Source: Hybos culiciformis
Taxonomy: Eukaryota; Arthropoda; Insecta; Diptera; Hybotidae
Assembly: GCA_964007475.1 (NCBI GenBank)
Contig: OZ023273.1
Location: 115,491,812 to 115,555,811, forward strand
Direction: 5' to 3'
DNA: 64,000 nucleotides
Positions 11,964 to 24,984 of this stretch are shown one piece after another; positions within the stretch are counted from its first letter, which is position 1; each line of letters opens with the position of its first letter. The notes beneath the pieces are model-generated. The model searched no databases and was not told the DNA's origin. It worked only from the letters and a program-made list of their open reading frames with translations. A program made the translations under genes and the position numbers.

Positions 11964-12640
11964 ATACATATTTTGATTTAATTCAATCCAATAAAAATAT
12001 ATATTTTTTTGAAGACAAGAATGTCATTCACAAAATTAATTAGGTTAAAGTTTTTTTTTAAATATTTTTTTTTCGCCGAATGTCCGAAAGATAACAATGT
12101 GTGTGAAAAAAAAATATTTAATTTTTACTTAAGTTTGGTTTTTTTTTTCTTTAATAGGTATTGTATGAGATATTATGAATATTGTATATATATTTAATAA
12201 AATATATAATATATGTAATGTATACTTAAATACTTAAATACATTGTAACAAACATATTAAATTATCAGCTCTAACTTTTTCTTTTTTGCATTCTCACCAC
12301 ACGATTGATAATATTCCTGATAAGTATGTGATTTGTGTGTAATTTTTTTTAATTTTTTTTAATTTTGTAAAAATTAATTTGTTAGCATTTAAATTTTCTT
12401 TATTGCTTCTAAATTTTCTTTATTGCTTCTAAATTTCAATAATTTTGGATCTTACAGACTTTTAATTGTTAGATTGGATTTTTTTTTTTGAATGTGTGAT
12501 TAAAAGGTTATAAATTTTTCAATTAATAGACCACTTGAGTGAAATTTACCATATTTATACCTTCGAAGAAAGCGAACAAGTTTAGTTAACTTAGGTACCT
12601 ACCTAGTAATAATAATTTTGTTAAATAATTTTATTTTATT
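11964..12640. other. Intergenic AT-rich DNA with a 20-bp duplication
   Basis: No gene is seen; the frame at 12009-12197 is Phe/Lys-rich low-complexity translation. At 12391-12430 the 20-mer AAATTTTCTTTATTGCTTCT is present twice in exact tandem, with a partial third copy. Confidence 0.6.
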
Positions 12641-14185
12641 ATTTATCAAAGTATTCAAAGCCTATAACTAAAACTACATATACACGACTTAGTGTGTTAT
12701 GTAGTATTCAATGTAGGCAAAATCAATATTCTTGCATTCCTCTTAAGAATTTCGTTTGTTATTAATAGAAATATCTTAATAAAATGATAAGTTACATTTG
12801 AATTCCACAAAAATAATTGTTCATAATTATGGTATTTAATTTGAACTGAATCATCAAACTTACTATATTAAGTTGAAATAAAATTTAATTTAAATTAAAT
12901 AAATTACAAGATGTGTCAATATTTTACATTTTCATATTTTTTTCATATAAAATGAATCTTATGTGTATTACCTAATTAATTAGTTGAAATTGCCAAAAGT
13001 TATATTCTACAAGGCTTTAAATGCGCTGAAGCATAAGATTAAATACTTTGTAACTAGAATTGTAATAAAAAGAAGTTGAAATAAAAAAATAAAAATAAAA
13101 AGTAATCTTTAATTGAGTTAAATCCGTCTCCTAATATGAATTCATATAAAATTATACATTATTAATTTTGTTTATTTATCCAATCAATTTTATCATGCAT
13201 TTATTCAATTTATTATTTTTAAATAATAATGCATTAATGATTATATTAATAATAGGGTAACCATACTCATTGAGCGCAAGATTGAAAAGTTTTTTTTAAA
13301 TATTTAATTGTATTTATCAAAATATTCAAAGCCTATAACTAAAACTACATGTACACGACTAAGTGTGTTATGTAGTATTCAATGTAGGCGAAATCAATAT
13401 CCTTGCATTCCTCTTAAGAGTTTCGTTAAGTATTAATAGAAATGTCTTAATAAAATGATAAGTTACATTTAAATTCCACAAAAATTATTATTCTTAATTA
13501 AGGTATTTAGTTAAGCTACAACTGTTATTAAGTATGTGTAAGATTATTATTGCTGAAAAAAAAAAAAAAAAAAAAAAATTTAGAACTACTCATTGTACCA
13601 CGTTAAATGTCCAAAAAAATAGTAGGTCTACAGTTCTTAGTATTTTTATTTATCAAAATATTCAAAGCCTATAACTAAAACTACATGTACACGACTAAGT
13701 GTGTTATGTAGTATTCAATGTAGGCGAAATCAATATCCTTGCATTCCTCTTAAGAGTTTCGTTAAGTATTAATAGAAATCTCTTAATAAAATGATAAGTT
13801 ACATTTAAATTCCACAAAAATAATTATTCTTAATTAAGGTATTTAGTTAAGCTACAACTGTTATTAAGTATGTGTAACATTATTATTGCTGAAAAAAAAA
13901 AGTTTTTTTAGAACTACTCATTGTACCACGTTAAATGTCCAAAAAAATAGTAGGTCTACAGTTCTTAGTATTTTGTTGAAATTTTTTTTTATTTATCAAA
14001 ATATTCAAAGCCTATAACTAAAACTACATGTACACGACTAAGTGTGTTATGTAGTATTCAATGTAGGCGAAATCAATTATCTTGCATTCCTCTTAAGAAT
14101 TTCGTTTGTTATTAATAGAAATGTCTTAATAAAATGATAAGTTGCATTTAAATTCCACAAAAATAATTTTTCTTAATTATGTTAT
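12641..14185. repeat. Satellite-like repeat, four copies, ~340-bp period
   Basis: A conserved unit of about 195 bases starts at 12641, 13312, 13648 and 13991. It opens with ATTTATCAAA-TATTCAAAGC, contains ACACGACTAAGTGTGTTATG and TTGCATTCCTCTTAAGA, and ends near a GGTATTTA phrase. Spacings are 671, 336 and 343 bases, so the last three copies form a tandem array with a period near 340; the first is two periods upstream. Between copies 2, 3 and 4 the spacer is also conserved (CTACTCATTGTACCACGTTA, AGTAGGTCTACAGTTCTTAG), whereas the 12845-13311 spacer is unrelated. There is no coding frame. Confidence 0.85.
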
Positions 14186-15008
14186 TTAGTTAATCCAAAA
14201 CTGGTTGTGAATATAAGATTCACTGTTCTTGACATAATGTGGATAATATTGTCAAATTAGACGTAAGTTCACAAACTCTCTTGCTTTGTAAATTTTCAAT
14301 ATTTACTTGCTAAGTACTCGTTAGTTAACCCAGCTCGATAATGACAATAAATGAAACAAATTATACGGTTAATTTTAATAAATTTGTCTTAAAAGGCCTT
14401 ATCTTAATACGAAATTAATAATTGATATATAATTCTGAAATTAAAATCAACATCATTATCAATAAAGTGATAAGAAGATTTAGAAAATAAGTATGTATGC
14501 AATTTAATTAAACCTTAAAAATAGAAAATATAGATTTATTTATTTTTTGTGATATATTTGAATAGATATCAGAATTTCAGTGAAAACAAACATTGTAGAA
14601 ATATTGTTTTTCAATTTATTTGACCAAGCATGTACAATCGACACAGGCGTATAAATGTCGCTTCTTGGTTGTGATAAAAACTGGTAAAACAGTTTACGGA
14701 ATTAGGTGTAAAATTATTAAAGAAAATTTTATTGGAACTTATTTTTTATTATTTTGGACTGACGTTCGGGTAAAGCATCGTTTCTCTTATTATAATTCTT
14801 AGCTAAAATATTATTTTATATACATTGTAGTCATTTTGTTTTTTTTTTCCTTTAGATTTATGGGCTTTTTAAGACACCGCACCGTTACAACATAAGATCT
14901 CCAAGAGATTAGAAAAGTTTTTATTTATATTTAATGTAATTTTATTTAGCTTCAAGCAAAAAGACGACCAAAAAAAAAAACAAACGCACGATAATTAATT
15001 TTTAATTA
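14186..15008. other. Upstream region of the four-cysteine protein gene
   Basis: AT-rich sequence with no gene. The frame at 14620-14802 (+) has no recognisable similarity. The 3' end probably includes promoter or 5' untranslated sequence of the gene starting at 15079. Confidence 0.4.
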
Positions 15009-15016
15009 TAAAAAAG
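15009..15016 (+). promoter_or_regulatory. Possible TATA box
   Basis: TATAAAAA lies 63 bases before the ATG at 15079, which would leave a short leader. In such AT-rich DNA a match is expected by chance, so this is weak evidence. Confidence 0.2.
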
Positions 15017-15078
15017 AGAATAAATTTGATTAAAAATAATACAAATAATAAATTACAATAATACAAATAAGCAACACT

Positions 15079-17538
15079 ATGGCACTAAATATAGCCGTCC
15101 CATTATCTGGTGTTGGTTTATCGCCAATATCGCCGATATCAATTGATTGTTGGGAAAACATTAAAATGCTTGTATCACCAAGCAATATCAGTGAATCTAG
15201 TGGTGTTTCAAGTGGTGATTCAAATTCATCGATGGATTCGGATGAAGGAAAGGTAAATATGATTTTAACTGAAAATTATTAAGTGGAGGTAATAAAATTT
15301 TATATAATATTTATTTTTAGTATGATCTTATTGCTAATCACTCTTATAAAGTATTCTGGTTTTAACTTGAAATCAAAAGTGTTTTAAATTTTCCATTTTT
15401 TGGTTCTTCAAACAAAAATATAAATCTAAATTCCGAAACCGGTCATATAAGATCATGAAAAGAAAATTATAATTTATGAAATAAATTAAAATTAAATGAT
15501 GTAAATGAGAAAAAAGGAACACATTTTATTTACCGGAAAACAATATTTATCATTATCAATCTTGCACTTGGAGCACCTAAAAACGAGTGTAAAATCACTC
15601 TACGGCTCCGGGAAGGTCTGAGATGTGGTCATTTAAATATATTTTAGAAAGATATTTTGCGATAAGCTTAAGCAAAGTAACAGAAATTCGAATTTTATTT
15701 TTTTTTTGGAATAGCTTTGTGGCTAGCAATTTTAGTTCAATATGCAAGCAGAATTTTCGATTGATTTATTGAAAATCTGAACTCAATTCAGACTAATCTG
15801 ATAATGTTGGAAATTGTTTTTCTCAATCTATGTGTTCCGTTAATCTTTCTTCTCAATTAAAAAAAAAATCTGATATTATAAATTATTGCGATAAATTTTT
15901 GGATTTTGAATTGTGAACATTTATCATCTAAGAATTTAATTTAACGACATTTATTAATCGAATCTTATGTTTACATAGTTAAAAATAAAAATGTTTTAAA
16001 ATTTATTGTGGGCACATTAGAAAAGTATGTAAATGTGAATTTGATTAACAATTAATTATTTCTTTACATCACAGGGTGATTTTTTATAAGTCCCAAAGCA
16101 ATAATTAGTTCAATAGCAATTCAAAATTCATAAATTATAATTCGTATATTAGCTAAAAAGAATTGAAAATAAGTAATATCTGTCATTTTGTATTTGTTCA
16201 TGAATTCAATATTTTTTTCTTTTTAAGATTCCTCAATGTCGTCAGCAAAAACAACCACCAGTCAATATTCAAGCATCACAACCACAACAACCAAAAGACG
16301 AGGCTGTTATAAGTGATGAGCTAGAACAACAACAACAACAATCACTCCAATCTATAATGCTACTGACATCGTCACCACCAAAAATTATTTCTAACATTAA
16401 TAATTTGACTACAACAGATCTAATCAATAATAGGAATAATTCAGATATTAAGTCTACAATTATTGATATTCAACAAAAACAAAATAATATTAATAATAAT
16501 AATAATATTAGTTGTAGTAATATTAATGAAAATTTAATTAATATTAAGAAAGAAGACTTAAAAATTATTTACAATGGCCGTGATATATTAGATTTAGGGA
16601 AAAATTTAGAAACTAATTTAAAATTATGGAATTTAAAATATACATATTTACCAGAACAAAATAATGTTCAAATGTTTTTATCAAATCGTTCACAATATCA
16701 CCGACTTGGTGCATATGGGCATACACAAGAATATACTTTAATTAAATGTGATAAATGTGATTTTCAATATCCTATAAATTCTCCAGAAAATTATTATTTT
16801 TGTAAAACATCATTGGATTGTCCAGTGCGATCAATGGATAAACAACATTTGTTGTATACATTTGGCTTAGGAGGCTTGGCTAGACGATATCCAAATGATA
16901 ACAAAAATAAATCCTCATCATCATCATCAGCATTATCATCATTATGTGAATTATCTAATCACAACTTTAATAACAATACCACAAAATTAACTAATTGTAA
17001 TAATCAAAGTATTACATCAAGTGGTATTAATAAATCTATCAACTCACCAAAACCTTTAGTTAATTTTGAAACCGAAGAAGGATTTAAAAAAACTGCTCAG
17101 CAATCTGCTTTCTCAATGGATTTGAAGTGGTTTAATATGCAACAGCAACAAAAAAAACAACAATTGGCTGAGTCTGATTTTTCGTTAAATTTAAAAAACT
17201 TCTTAATCAAATTACAAGAACAATCTGACAACACTAATTCCCATTACCAATTCAATAATAACAATAATTGTTCGATAAGATCACAAAACACCCCAGTGAA
17301 TGGTATAAATTATCAGCAACACCAACAACAACAGCAACAACAACAACAACAACAATATCAATCACAAAATTATCATTTGCCTGCTGTACAACAACAGAAC
17401 AACTCACCATCACCAAAAAACCATGATTCAGGTTACAATAGCAGTAGTTCCAGTAGTAGTGGATCAGTTTCAAAATTCCAACAACAATATTTTCAAAATT
17501 TAATGAAGAATACAATTCAACAACAACAGCAACAACAC

Positions 17539-17582
<44 letters not shown>

Positions 17583-17627
17583 ACATCAACAACAAAATTA
17601 CGCTAAAATGTACAAATATTTTTAAGA
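15079..17627 (+). CDS. Q/N-rich protein with a four-cysteine core, two exons
   Basis: Exon 1 is 15079-15252 (58 codons, donor AAG|GTAAAT). Exon 2 is 16228-17625 plus the end of the stop codon, with acceptor TTTTTAAG|ATT; both are in phase 0, giving 523 residues. The start ATG follows CAACACT and opens MALNIAVPLSGVGLSPISPI, then a Ser-rich stretch. Residues about 169-281 form the only complex, conserved-looking block. It includes LKLWNLKYTYLPEQNNVQMF and a likely zinc-binding set C232-x2-C235-x14-C250-x5-C256, then FGLGGLARRYP. The rest is Asn-, Ser- and Gln-rich, with long CAA/CAG-coded polyglutamine tracts near the C-terminus. I do not recognise the family with confidence. Low complexity and the lack of a signal peptide or membrane segment suggest a nuclear or cytoplasmic regulator, which is inference. 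Splicing is supported by the unbroken frame across the junction. Confidence 0.85.
15253..16227 (+). other. Intron of the four-cysteine protein gene
   Basis: GTAAAT at the 5' end and a pyrimidine-rich TTTTTTTCTTTTTAAG at the 3' end. It contains a slightly GC-richer patch near 15565-15630 but no further exon that I can support. Confidence 0.7.
17318..17595 (+). repeat. CAA/CAG trinucleotide tracts (polyglutamine)
   Basis: Several coding trinucleotide runs encode polyglutamine, chiefly 17318-17355 and 17517-17595. They are mixtures of CAA and CAG with occasional CAC/CAT, so they are interrupted repeats rather than pure ones. Confidence 0.85.
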
Positions 17628-18974
17628 ATCTTAATATGAAAATTATTTATAGATTAATTTATTTTTTTTTTTAACTGGTACCCTCAATTTGTTAAAATGT
17701 TAATTCTGACAGGTAATATTAGTTACATGTATTTGTTAAAATATTTTTCATTATTTTTAATCTAAGGATTATTTTTAACGCGATTTTTGCAATACTTTAT
17801 TTCAAAAGTCAATAAAATTTATTAATTTATACGTTAGACAATAATAAGAATGTATATTATTGTATTTTTAATTAATTTTTGGTAAAAATTTCCCAACACT
17901 AAAGATTTAAATTAAACATTCGAACCGAAAATTCCAATTTTGTTTTCTTCTGACAAATTTATCGTAAATGAAGACTTTATCACGAAAGTAAATATCGTTA
18001 GTAATGGGAAAATGCTTGAAAAATCAGAAAATTAAGTTTTTAAATAATCCCTCAAAAAGAGAAAATTAAATACTGGAAATGTATATTAAATAAATTAAGG
18101 TATTCAAAGTATATTAATTAATTGAAAAAGAAATTAATGTTGATAAACAAATTATTGAATCTCTGATTAAAACAGAAGAAATTGTTAATCTACAAAAAAA
18201 AATTTTAAATCATTTTTATTATACCAATTTGTCAACATTTTGAAGTGTACCTATGTTAGTAATTTTTATAAAAATTTATTAAAAATTTTGCCGTGAATAG
18301 TGAATGGGATTTTTAAACTGGTTTTTCAAGAATCTTGTGTAATAAAATTTTTAATATTGTTCAATTAAAGTATTTGAAGTAATAAAGTTTAATTCCGAAT
18401 ATTTTAAATATCACAATAATATATGAAAGAAGAAAAAACTTTTACGTGGATTAAATTTCTTATGTTTTTTACCTCGAATTTTTTTTTCAGACAAACTATT
18501 TAAATTACAAATAATTTGAGTGTTTTCAAAATTTTATCATTACACTCCTCGATACATACTAAATAAATACTATATTCATTAATATTTGGATGTTAGAGCG
18601 CAGATAATTTTTGGTATTACTAATCCTAATAGAAGTTTTTTCTTTTTTTTTTTTAAGATTCAGCCGAGCTAAAGCTATGTTCTAAAAATATTAAAAAAAA
18701 GGTATAAATAGAAAATCTCTCAGTATACTTAAGTTATTTTTATTTTATTAACTTTATTACTTTAGGTTATATTATGTTATGTTTAAGTAAAGTAGCATAA
18801 AAGCAAAATATCAAAAAAAAAAAGATGTATTTGATAGTTTCTTTTGTTTTTTATTAAAGTTTTTAATTTGTAAAACAAACGACGAAAAAAATACTTAAAA
18901 TACTAAAAAACTAAACTGTTATTAAAAAAAATATTCAAAAGTTCGGTGGTGCCAAAGATGCCTCCAATTTTTAT
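17628..18974. other. 3' flank of the four-cysteine protein gene
   Basis: A candidate polyadenylation signal AATAAA lies at 17811-17816, about 185 bases after the stop. The rest is AT-rich without a visible gene. Confidence 0.5.
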
Positions 18975-20240
18975 TTATGCCATTGTAATTAAAAAATTTA
19001 TTTTTTTCTTCAATATCTTAATTGAAACGTTGTCGCTAAGGAAACTCTTAGAAAACAGGTCTTCGCTTTTGATTACCCGGAAGCCTCTTATTACTTCCGA
19101 TAAATCATAGCATGGGAGGGGCCCGCTGCTATTACTTATGAGGTAGTCCATTACCATCTCGGACAATTTAGCCTCCAGCTTCGCTCACAGTTCGGCAGAA
19201 ACTCTCCGACTGCTTGCCAGCTGGTCCACTATTGCCACCTTTAGATGGTCCTTTACCACCTCGCTATGGCTCTTGTCATGCTGGGTCCCGCTTTCGTCTC
19301 TGGCTTTGCGAACTTCGGACCTCTATCTATTTTCGCCATCTTCGGCTTCTTCTGTGATCGTTCTCTTTTCGAGCATTTCTGCCTTTCTTCGAACTGACTA
19401 ACGACCTCAGAAAATCTTCTCTTGTCCTCAACGAAGAATTCAGTTTTGCTTAAATATGTGAAATATGTAAAAATTTCATATAAAATTTTAAAAAAAAATT
19501 GTATTATGGACCTATTCTTTTTTTTTTTTAAGTTGTATTATGGACACATTCTTTTTTTTTTAAGTTCTCTTTTCGAGCATTTCTGCCTTTCTTCGAACTG
19601 ACTAACGACCTCAGAGTATCTTCTCTTGTCCTCAACGAAGAATTCAGTTTTGCTTAAATATGTGAAATATTTAAAAATTTCATATAAAATTTAAAAAAAA
19701 ATTGTATTATGGACCTAAAAGAATTCTTTTTTTTTTTTAAGTTGTATTAAGGACCTGAAGAATTCAGTTTTCTTCTCGTAACCCCTTTTCATGATAAATT
19801 AATAATGGATCAGACTATTCTATTCTTTTTTTAAATTAAATTATTAAGAAATAAAAAAAAATTTACTTACCTAAATTATTTTTAAATTATTATCAAAAAG
19901 AATTTTTATAGTGACTAAACACTTTAATAACACTCTTTTGAATGTTTTAATTTGTTTGTTCAAAATTAAGGCTTAATAAAATAAGCAAAAAAAAATCTCT
20001 CCCTGTGATCGTTTTCTTTTCGAGCATTTCTGCCTTCCACCTCCAGTGTCTGGAAGACCTTCAGCTTCGCAAACCGGATACCCAACCTAAGCCTAAATTC
20101 TTGCTTCTCGAGGGGCACCAGGCTTTCCTCGTTGACGAGAAGCAGGAACGACACGCTGCTCTTGGCTGGATCATCAGGACCCTCCTCTTTTCTGATGACG
20201 GCCCAGTAGTACTTTTTGATTTAGATTTTTATAGTAGTTA
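18975..20240 (-). pseudogene. Scrambled retroelement gag-like relic
   Basis: On the minus strand, fragments resemble the gag-like domain common in insect retroelement proteins (DUF4780 type, from memory). 20235-20030 reads KYYWAVIRKEEG, then VNEESLVPLEKQEFRLRLGI and RFAKLKVFQ. 19440-19290 reads VVSQFEERQKCSKRE. 19260-18990 reads VVKDHLKVAIVDQLASSRRV, an in-frame stop, AKLEAKLSEMVMDYL and GFRVIKSEDLFSKSFL. In intact relatives the RVIK-like part precedes the VNEES-like part; here the order along the strand is reversed, so pieces of two copies or a rearranged copy are joined. Stops, frameshifts and AT-rich insertions show that it is dead. No reverse transcriptase, LTR or poly-A tail was found. 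Confidence 0.55.
19361..19768. repeat. Tandem duplication, ~204-bp unit
   Basis: The unit beginning TTCTCTTTTCGAGCATTTCT starts at 19361 and again at 19565. Both contain CTGACTAACGACCTCAGA and TGTATTATGGACCT, with few differences. The first bases recur a third time at about 20003-20037 (CTGTGATCG, then TTTCGAGCATTTCTGCCTT), where they abut a different part of the gag-like relic, so this sequence marks the rearrangement point. Confidence 0.8.
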
Positions 20241-23200
20241 ATATTAGCCAAGGCGACAGAAATAATGTTTATTACGTCGAAAAAAAGCTAGAAGTTTTCT
20301 TTGATTTGAGTTTTTGCGACGAATGTTGGTCTCATAATAAATTAAACTTATTGTTCGAAGTCATAAAAATAAATTTAAAATGATAATTTCATAAACTATT
20401 TAGATATTGAGAGTAATACAGTAATAGTCCAAATTTGAATAAGATTACATTTGCCTTTAGCAAAATGTTGACGATAAAATTTACGATTGATCCTATCCGA
20501 CACTTCCAAATTATTAGGGGCAAGTTTTTTTTAATAACATTTAGTAGCAATGAAATTAATATTTATTATAATATATTACAAAAGCCTTTATGAATTTTGA
20601 CTGCAAAAAAAAAAAACAAAATTTTTTTTTTGTCAAAAACTTATGTACGTTCCCTAAAAAAAGGAAGCAAATTAATCATTGGAATAATCCAAATTTAGAA
20701 TAAATTTAGTAAAACAAATTGTTTTTAAGATATATGTATATGTAAATGATTTTGTTCTCTTAATTGTTAATATTTCTAAAAAAAAAAAATAATATTTTAT
20801 TTTAAAATATAATAAAAATAAAAAAGAAAAAAATATTTTTTCATAAAAAAATAAAAAAAAAATTAAAAAAAAAGGTAGTTTTAAATATGAAAAAAAAAAA
20901 ATAGTTTGACCACAAAACTTGGAGAATGTATTCGCTTAAAAACTTTTCGAAAAAGGCAATATTAATTAAGAAAATTTTTAAATATTTTTAATATAATTTT
21001 TTTTTTTGTTAATATTTTTAACAATTTGTTATTATTCAATCATTTCAATGTGTTAAAAATGTATAATTTAGATTTAGACGAAAGCACTAAAAAAAAATTA
21101 AAATAAGACAAAAAATAAAAAAAAAAAATTGTGTGATTAGTTAGTATATAAGAAAAGAATTATTTTTAAAAAATGATGAGAATGTTTTTTTGAAAACAAT
21201 TTGATCTTGTACTAATTCAAGTATTTGCATCTAAGTAAAGTAATATTGATAATAATTAGAAACAAATTCAAAATGAAATAGCTTAATTTTTATGTTAATA
21301 AAGTTGTCTATAATTTAATTTTTATCTGGTTATATAGTTTTACAAAATAATTGTAATTTTGATTCATAGCACTACTGTAATTCTCAACTATTAATATTAG
21401 TTAACAATTAACTTTAAAATGCATTTACATATCGTTCCTTGAATAATTAAAGTAACAAAATTTATTAAGTAGTGATATTTGAATTCAATTACTAAAATTA
21501 AAATATCAAATCATCGACTGCACAAGAAACTAATTAATCGATTTGAACTAAAATTTTCGCAGTTACATAATTTTAACTTAATGGAAAAAAAAATTTTATA
21601 AATAGTTTTAAATATTTCATATAATATATTTCATAAATAATGCTTTTAAATTTTAACTGACATTTTCTCTCACAAAAAATTTAAAGTTTTGAAACTTTTG
21701 ACATTCGCTATTATCTGAATAACAGAAGAAAATCAATTTCAAATTATGTACATAAATTGTGTTGTAATATATTTTTTAGAGAGAATTACTCCAAATATAG
21801 TGGAATAATTTTTTTTTTGTAGAAAATTAATTTTGGAATAATTTAATAATTAACCTTTCATTTACCCTAAATTATATACAAGTAGTAAAATAGTTACGAA
21901 TTACAACAATTTTAATTGTATTATAGTTTTTTTTTCTTTCTTCATCAAGCTCCAAAACATTCCACATTTCCATTGAAGTGATTAGGCCCAAAATAGAACA
22001 AAATTGTTTGTTGTATGACAACTTAAAGGACAACTTTATAAACGCTATTAATTTATTATGGATTTGTATAAAAAATTATATAAATTAATATGTAGAAAAA
22101 TATTCGAATCTTATTTTTTCTTTTTGTCTTAAAAAATTAAGTAACCAATATTTGTACAGAATATTGTATTGTACCCAAGCCATATATATATATTTGTACA
22201 TATATCTAACAAATAATTCTCATATAAATATATAATTTTAAGTTCATGTTTTTATTTTTCAAAATTTAAAAATCGTTAAGCTATAAAGAAGTCACATTAA
22301 AATGAAACAATATGCTTATTCTGATTCATGTTTACATTACACATTATTGTTCGGCTGCTAAGTGTAAATAATAAATTTTTATCAATCTAGTCACTTATTT
22401 CGTATTTATTTCCAAAGGTTTGGTGCTTTATTTAACTAATAAATCATTATTTAAATTTTTATTGAAGAAACAATCACTTGAAAAATAACATGGAATAATT
22501 TTAGATCTCATTTTGTTTCTGTTCTTATAAGTCTCTGAAATACCTAGAAATTAAAAAAAATAAGCCTATAAAACTAACCATCCGATTGAGCGGATAGATA
22601 GAGAATGGTACTAACCCACGAAAACCAGGAACAGAGCGAAAATTCCAAACGATTATACAAAAATTTTGAAGAAAAAAAAATATTTATATTTGCTTAGCTA
22701 AAAACTCATTCAATTCGATTCTTGGTTTTTAATACTATTTTATTTTATAAGCTGTAAAAACTTAAGGTTTCGCATTTTTTTCACTAATTGTTATGTATAA
22801 ATTTATTAAAAAAAAAACAACAAAATTAGCTCTGGTTAAACGAATTCATATTCCAATTGGGGGGGGGGGGATAACCTGATTCAATTTATGAATAAAATTT
22901 GTAGTTTCGAAAGCATATTACAAGAATAAATTTTTACAAGAAAGTATATAGTAATTTTTTGCTATTCAATAATTATATAACTTAAAATTTCCTTTGATAA
23001 AAACTTAAGGCAAAACAATTATTTTTATAATATATCCCGTCCTTGCATCAATAAATATAATGATAAAATAGTTAATAAAAATATTTCTATTAAAAATTAT
23101 TTAATTGTATTTGACATCAATTTGAATTCGTTGTTGAAATTATGAGAAAAATTAAGGTTTGAATATTTTTTATAAATTTATTATAAATGTAGTCTTAATT

Positions 23201-24980
23201 TTTTTTTAATGTGGTGCTAAGATTTTTTCATATGTTTTTAATGAAATTGAAGTAAAATATGTAATGTGTCTTCTTTAAATATATTTCTAAATGTATGTAT
23301 TTTGTGTATTTAAAATAAGAATTTACCAAAAAGAAAAAAGTAGAGCTTTCTGATCGCCTTTAATTACATAATGGAATAGTTTGAAAATAGGTATATTTAA
23401 TTATTCGCTGTTGAACCTAGTTTTTTTTTATAAATAAAAAAAATTAAATCAAATGCCGTAAAATTAAAAAACTATTAAATAAAATAAAGACAAAATAATA
23501 AAATATATAAGTTTATTATGTGATTTCATAAAGACTCGAAAGTAAAGTAAACCTAATAAAATATTAATTTAATTTTCTTTTAAACCTTTTTTTTTTAACT
23601 AGTTTATTTCTAATTATTGAAATTGGGAAAATTTAACTACAGTCCCAATTTCATGGCGATATCAAAATCATAATAAATCGGTTTGCTTACTAACTTACCT
23701 ATTTTTTTGATAACTTCTCTAGTTAAAACAGAATTATGAAACAGAAAAGCTCTATGTGTATAAAATTAAAATAATTGCGCCAAATCGAATAAAAACAAAA
23801 TTTTTAATCAAAAATTTAGAAACATTGTTTTTGACAAGTATTATCCTATTTTTGAAGAAATAAGGAAAAATTATGAAAAACCAGCTATCATGGTTTAGAA
23901 AAATAATGAATATATATTTTTATACAAAATAAATAAAAACCAATTTAAAATACAGAAAATTGCCAAGAAAAGAATAAAAAAAATTATTTACCAAAACTCA
24001 ACATATAAATATAAAAAAAATCAAATTTAATGTTATTCAATCGTGTTCCTTGAATTAAATATTTATATTTAAAAAAAAAAAATTATTATAAATCAAATAT
24101 TTCTAAAAAAAAAAAAAAAAAACATGATCTTAAAAATTATCACGGTATAAACATAAGAATCAATTTAACGAAATAATAAGTTTAATATTAATATAAAATA
24201 GTATAAAAATATTTTATTAATAAATAATAAGTTTATCTCAAAAAGGCAATAAAAAGTATGGTTGAAAAAAAAAAAATCAATTAAGGAACGAAAATTAATA
24301 ATTAAAAAATTATATGTATAATAATGTTTTCACGTATTAACACTAGTTGGAAATTTTCAAAATAAGGAAGGAACTTAAAATTATGACCTTTTTAAAAAAC
24401 CTTTAGGTATAAAATTATTAATATATAATTGATGAATATTCTATATATATGTATTTTGATTTTCTTAGCAAAAAACAAATTCAAATAATTATAATATTTT
24501 TTTTTTTTTTTGCTCAAAGAAATGGGTGCTGAAAAAGTTATAAGAAGCTATTTGACTATAAAAATGTTATTACTCCAAAGAAAAAAAGTCTGACAACCTT
24601 ATTTATGAATACAAAATAGTCAAAACCAAGTGTGATAAAAATAAAAACAAGGGAAAATTTTACTTTAACCTTTTCGATCTAAATAAAGAAAGTTTTCTCT
24701 TAACGAAAAAAAAAGACACAATTTTCATGCATATACAAATAATATTACTTTTACTTCCAAATTTCATAATTTTATTTTCTATTCGTTATTTTATCGCAAC
24801 AAATTAGATAAACGTCATATTTTTTAAATTTATTAAAATCTTCTTACTACCTTGCAAACAAATATTAGTATTTTTAGTTTTTTTTTGTAGTGATGACGTT
24901 CAAAAACTAAAAAAAAAAATTTATGCATTTCAGGAGATATATAATAGTAACCACCATTCAGTTTAATTTTTTTTTAAAAC
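20241..24980. other. Gene desert, AT-rich
   Basis: No coding-like frame is visible on either strand. The only odd local feature is a run of 12 G at 22859-22870 in otherwise AT-rich DNA. Confidence 0.6.
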
Positions 24981-24984
24981 TGAC

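Noticed and set aside
13312..14185. CRISPR-like array from the regularly spaced repeats
   Set aside because: Units of about 195 bases with a 340-bp period in a eukaryotic genome are a satellite, not a CRISPR array.
17252..17515. Minus-strand frame opposite the polyglutamine exon
   Set aside because: It is the antisense of CAA/CAG repeats, giving Val-rich sequence; the plus-strand gene explains it.
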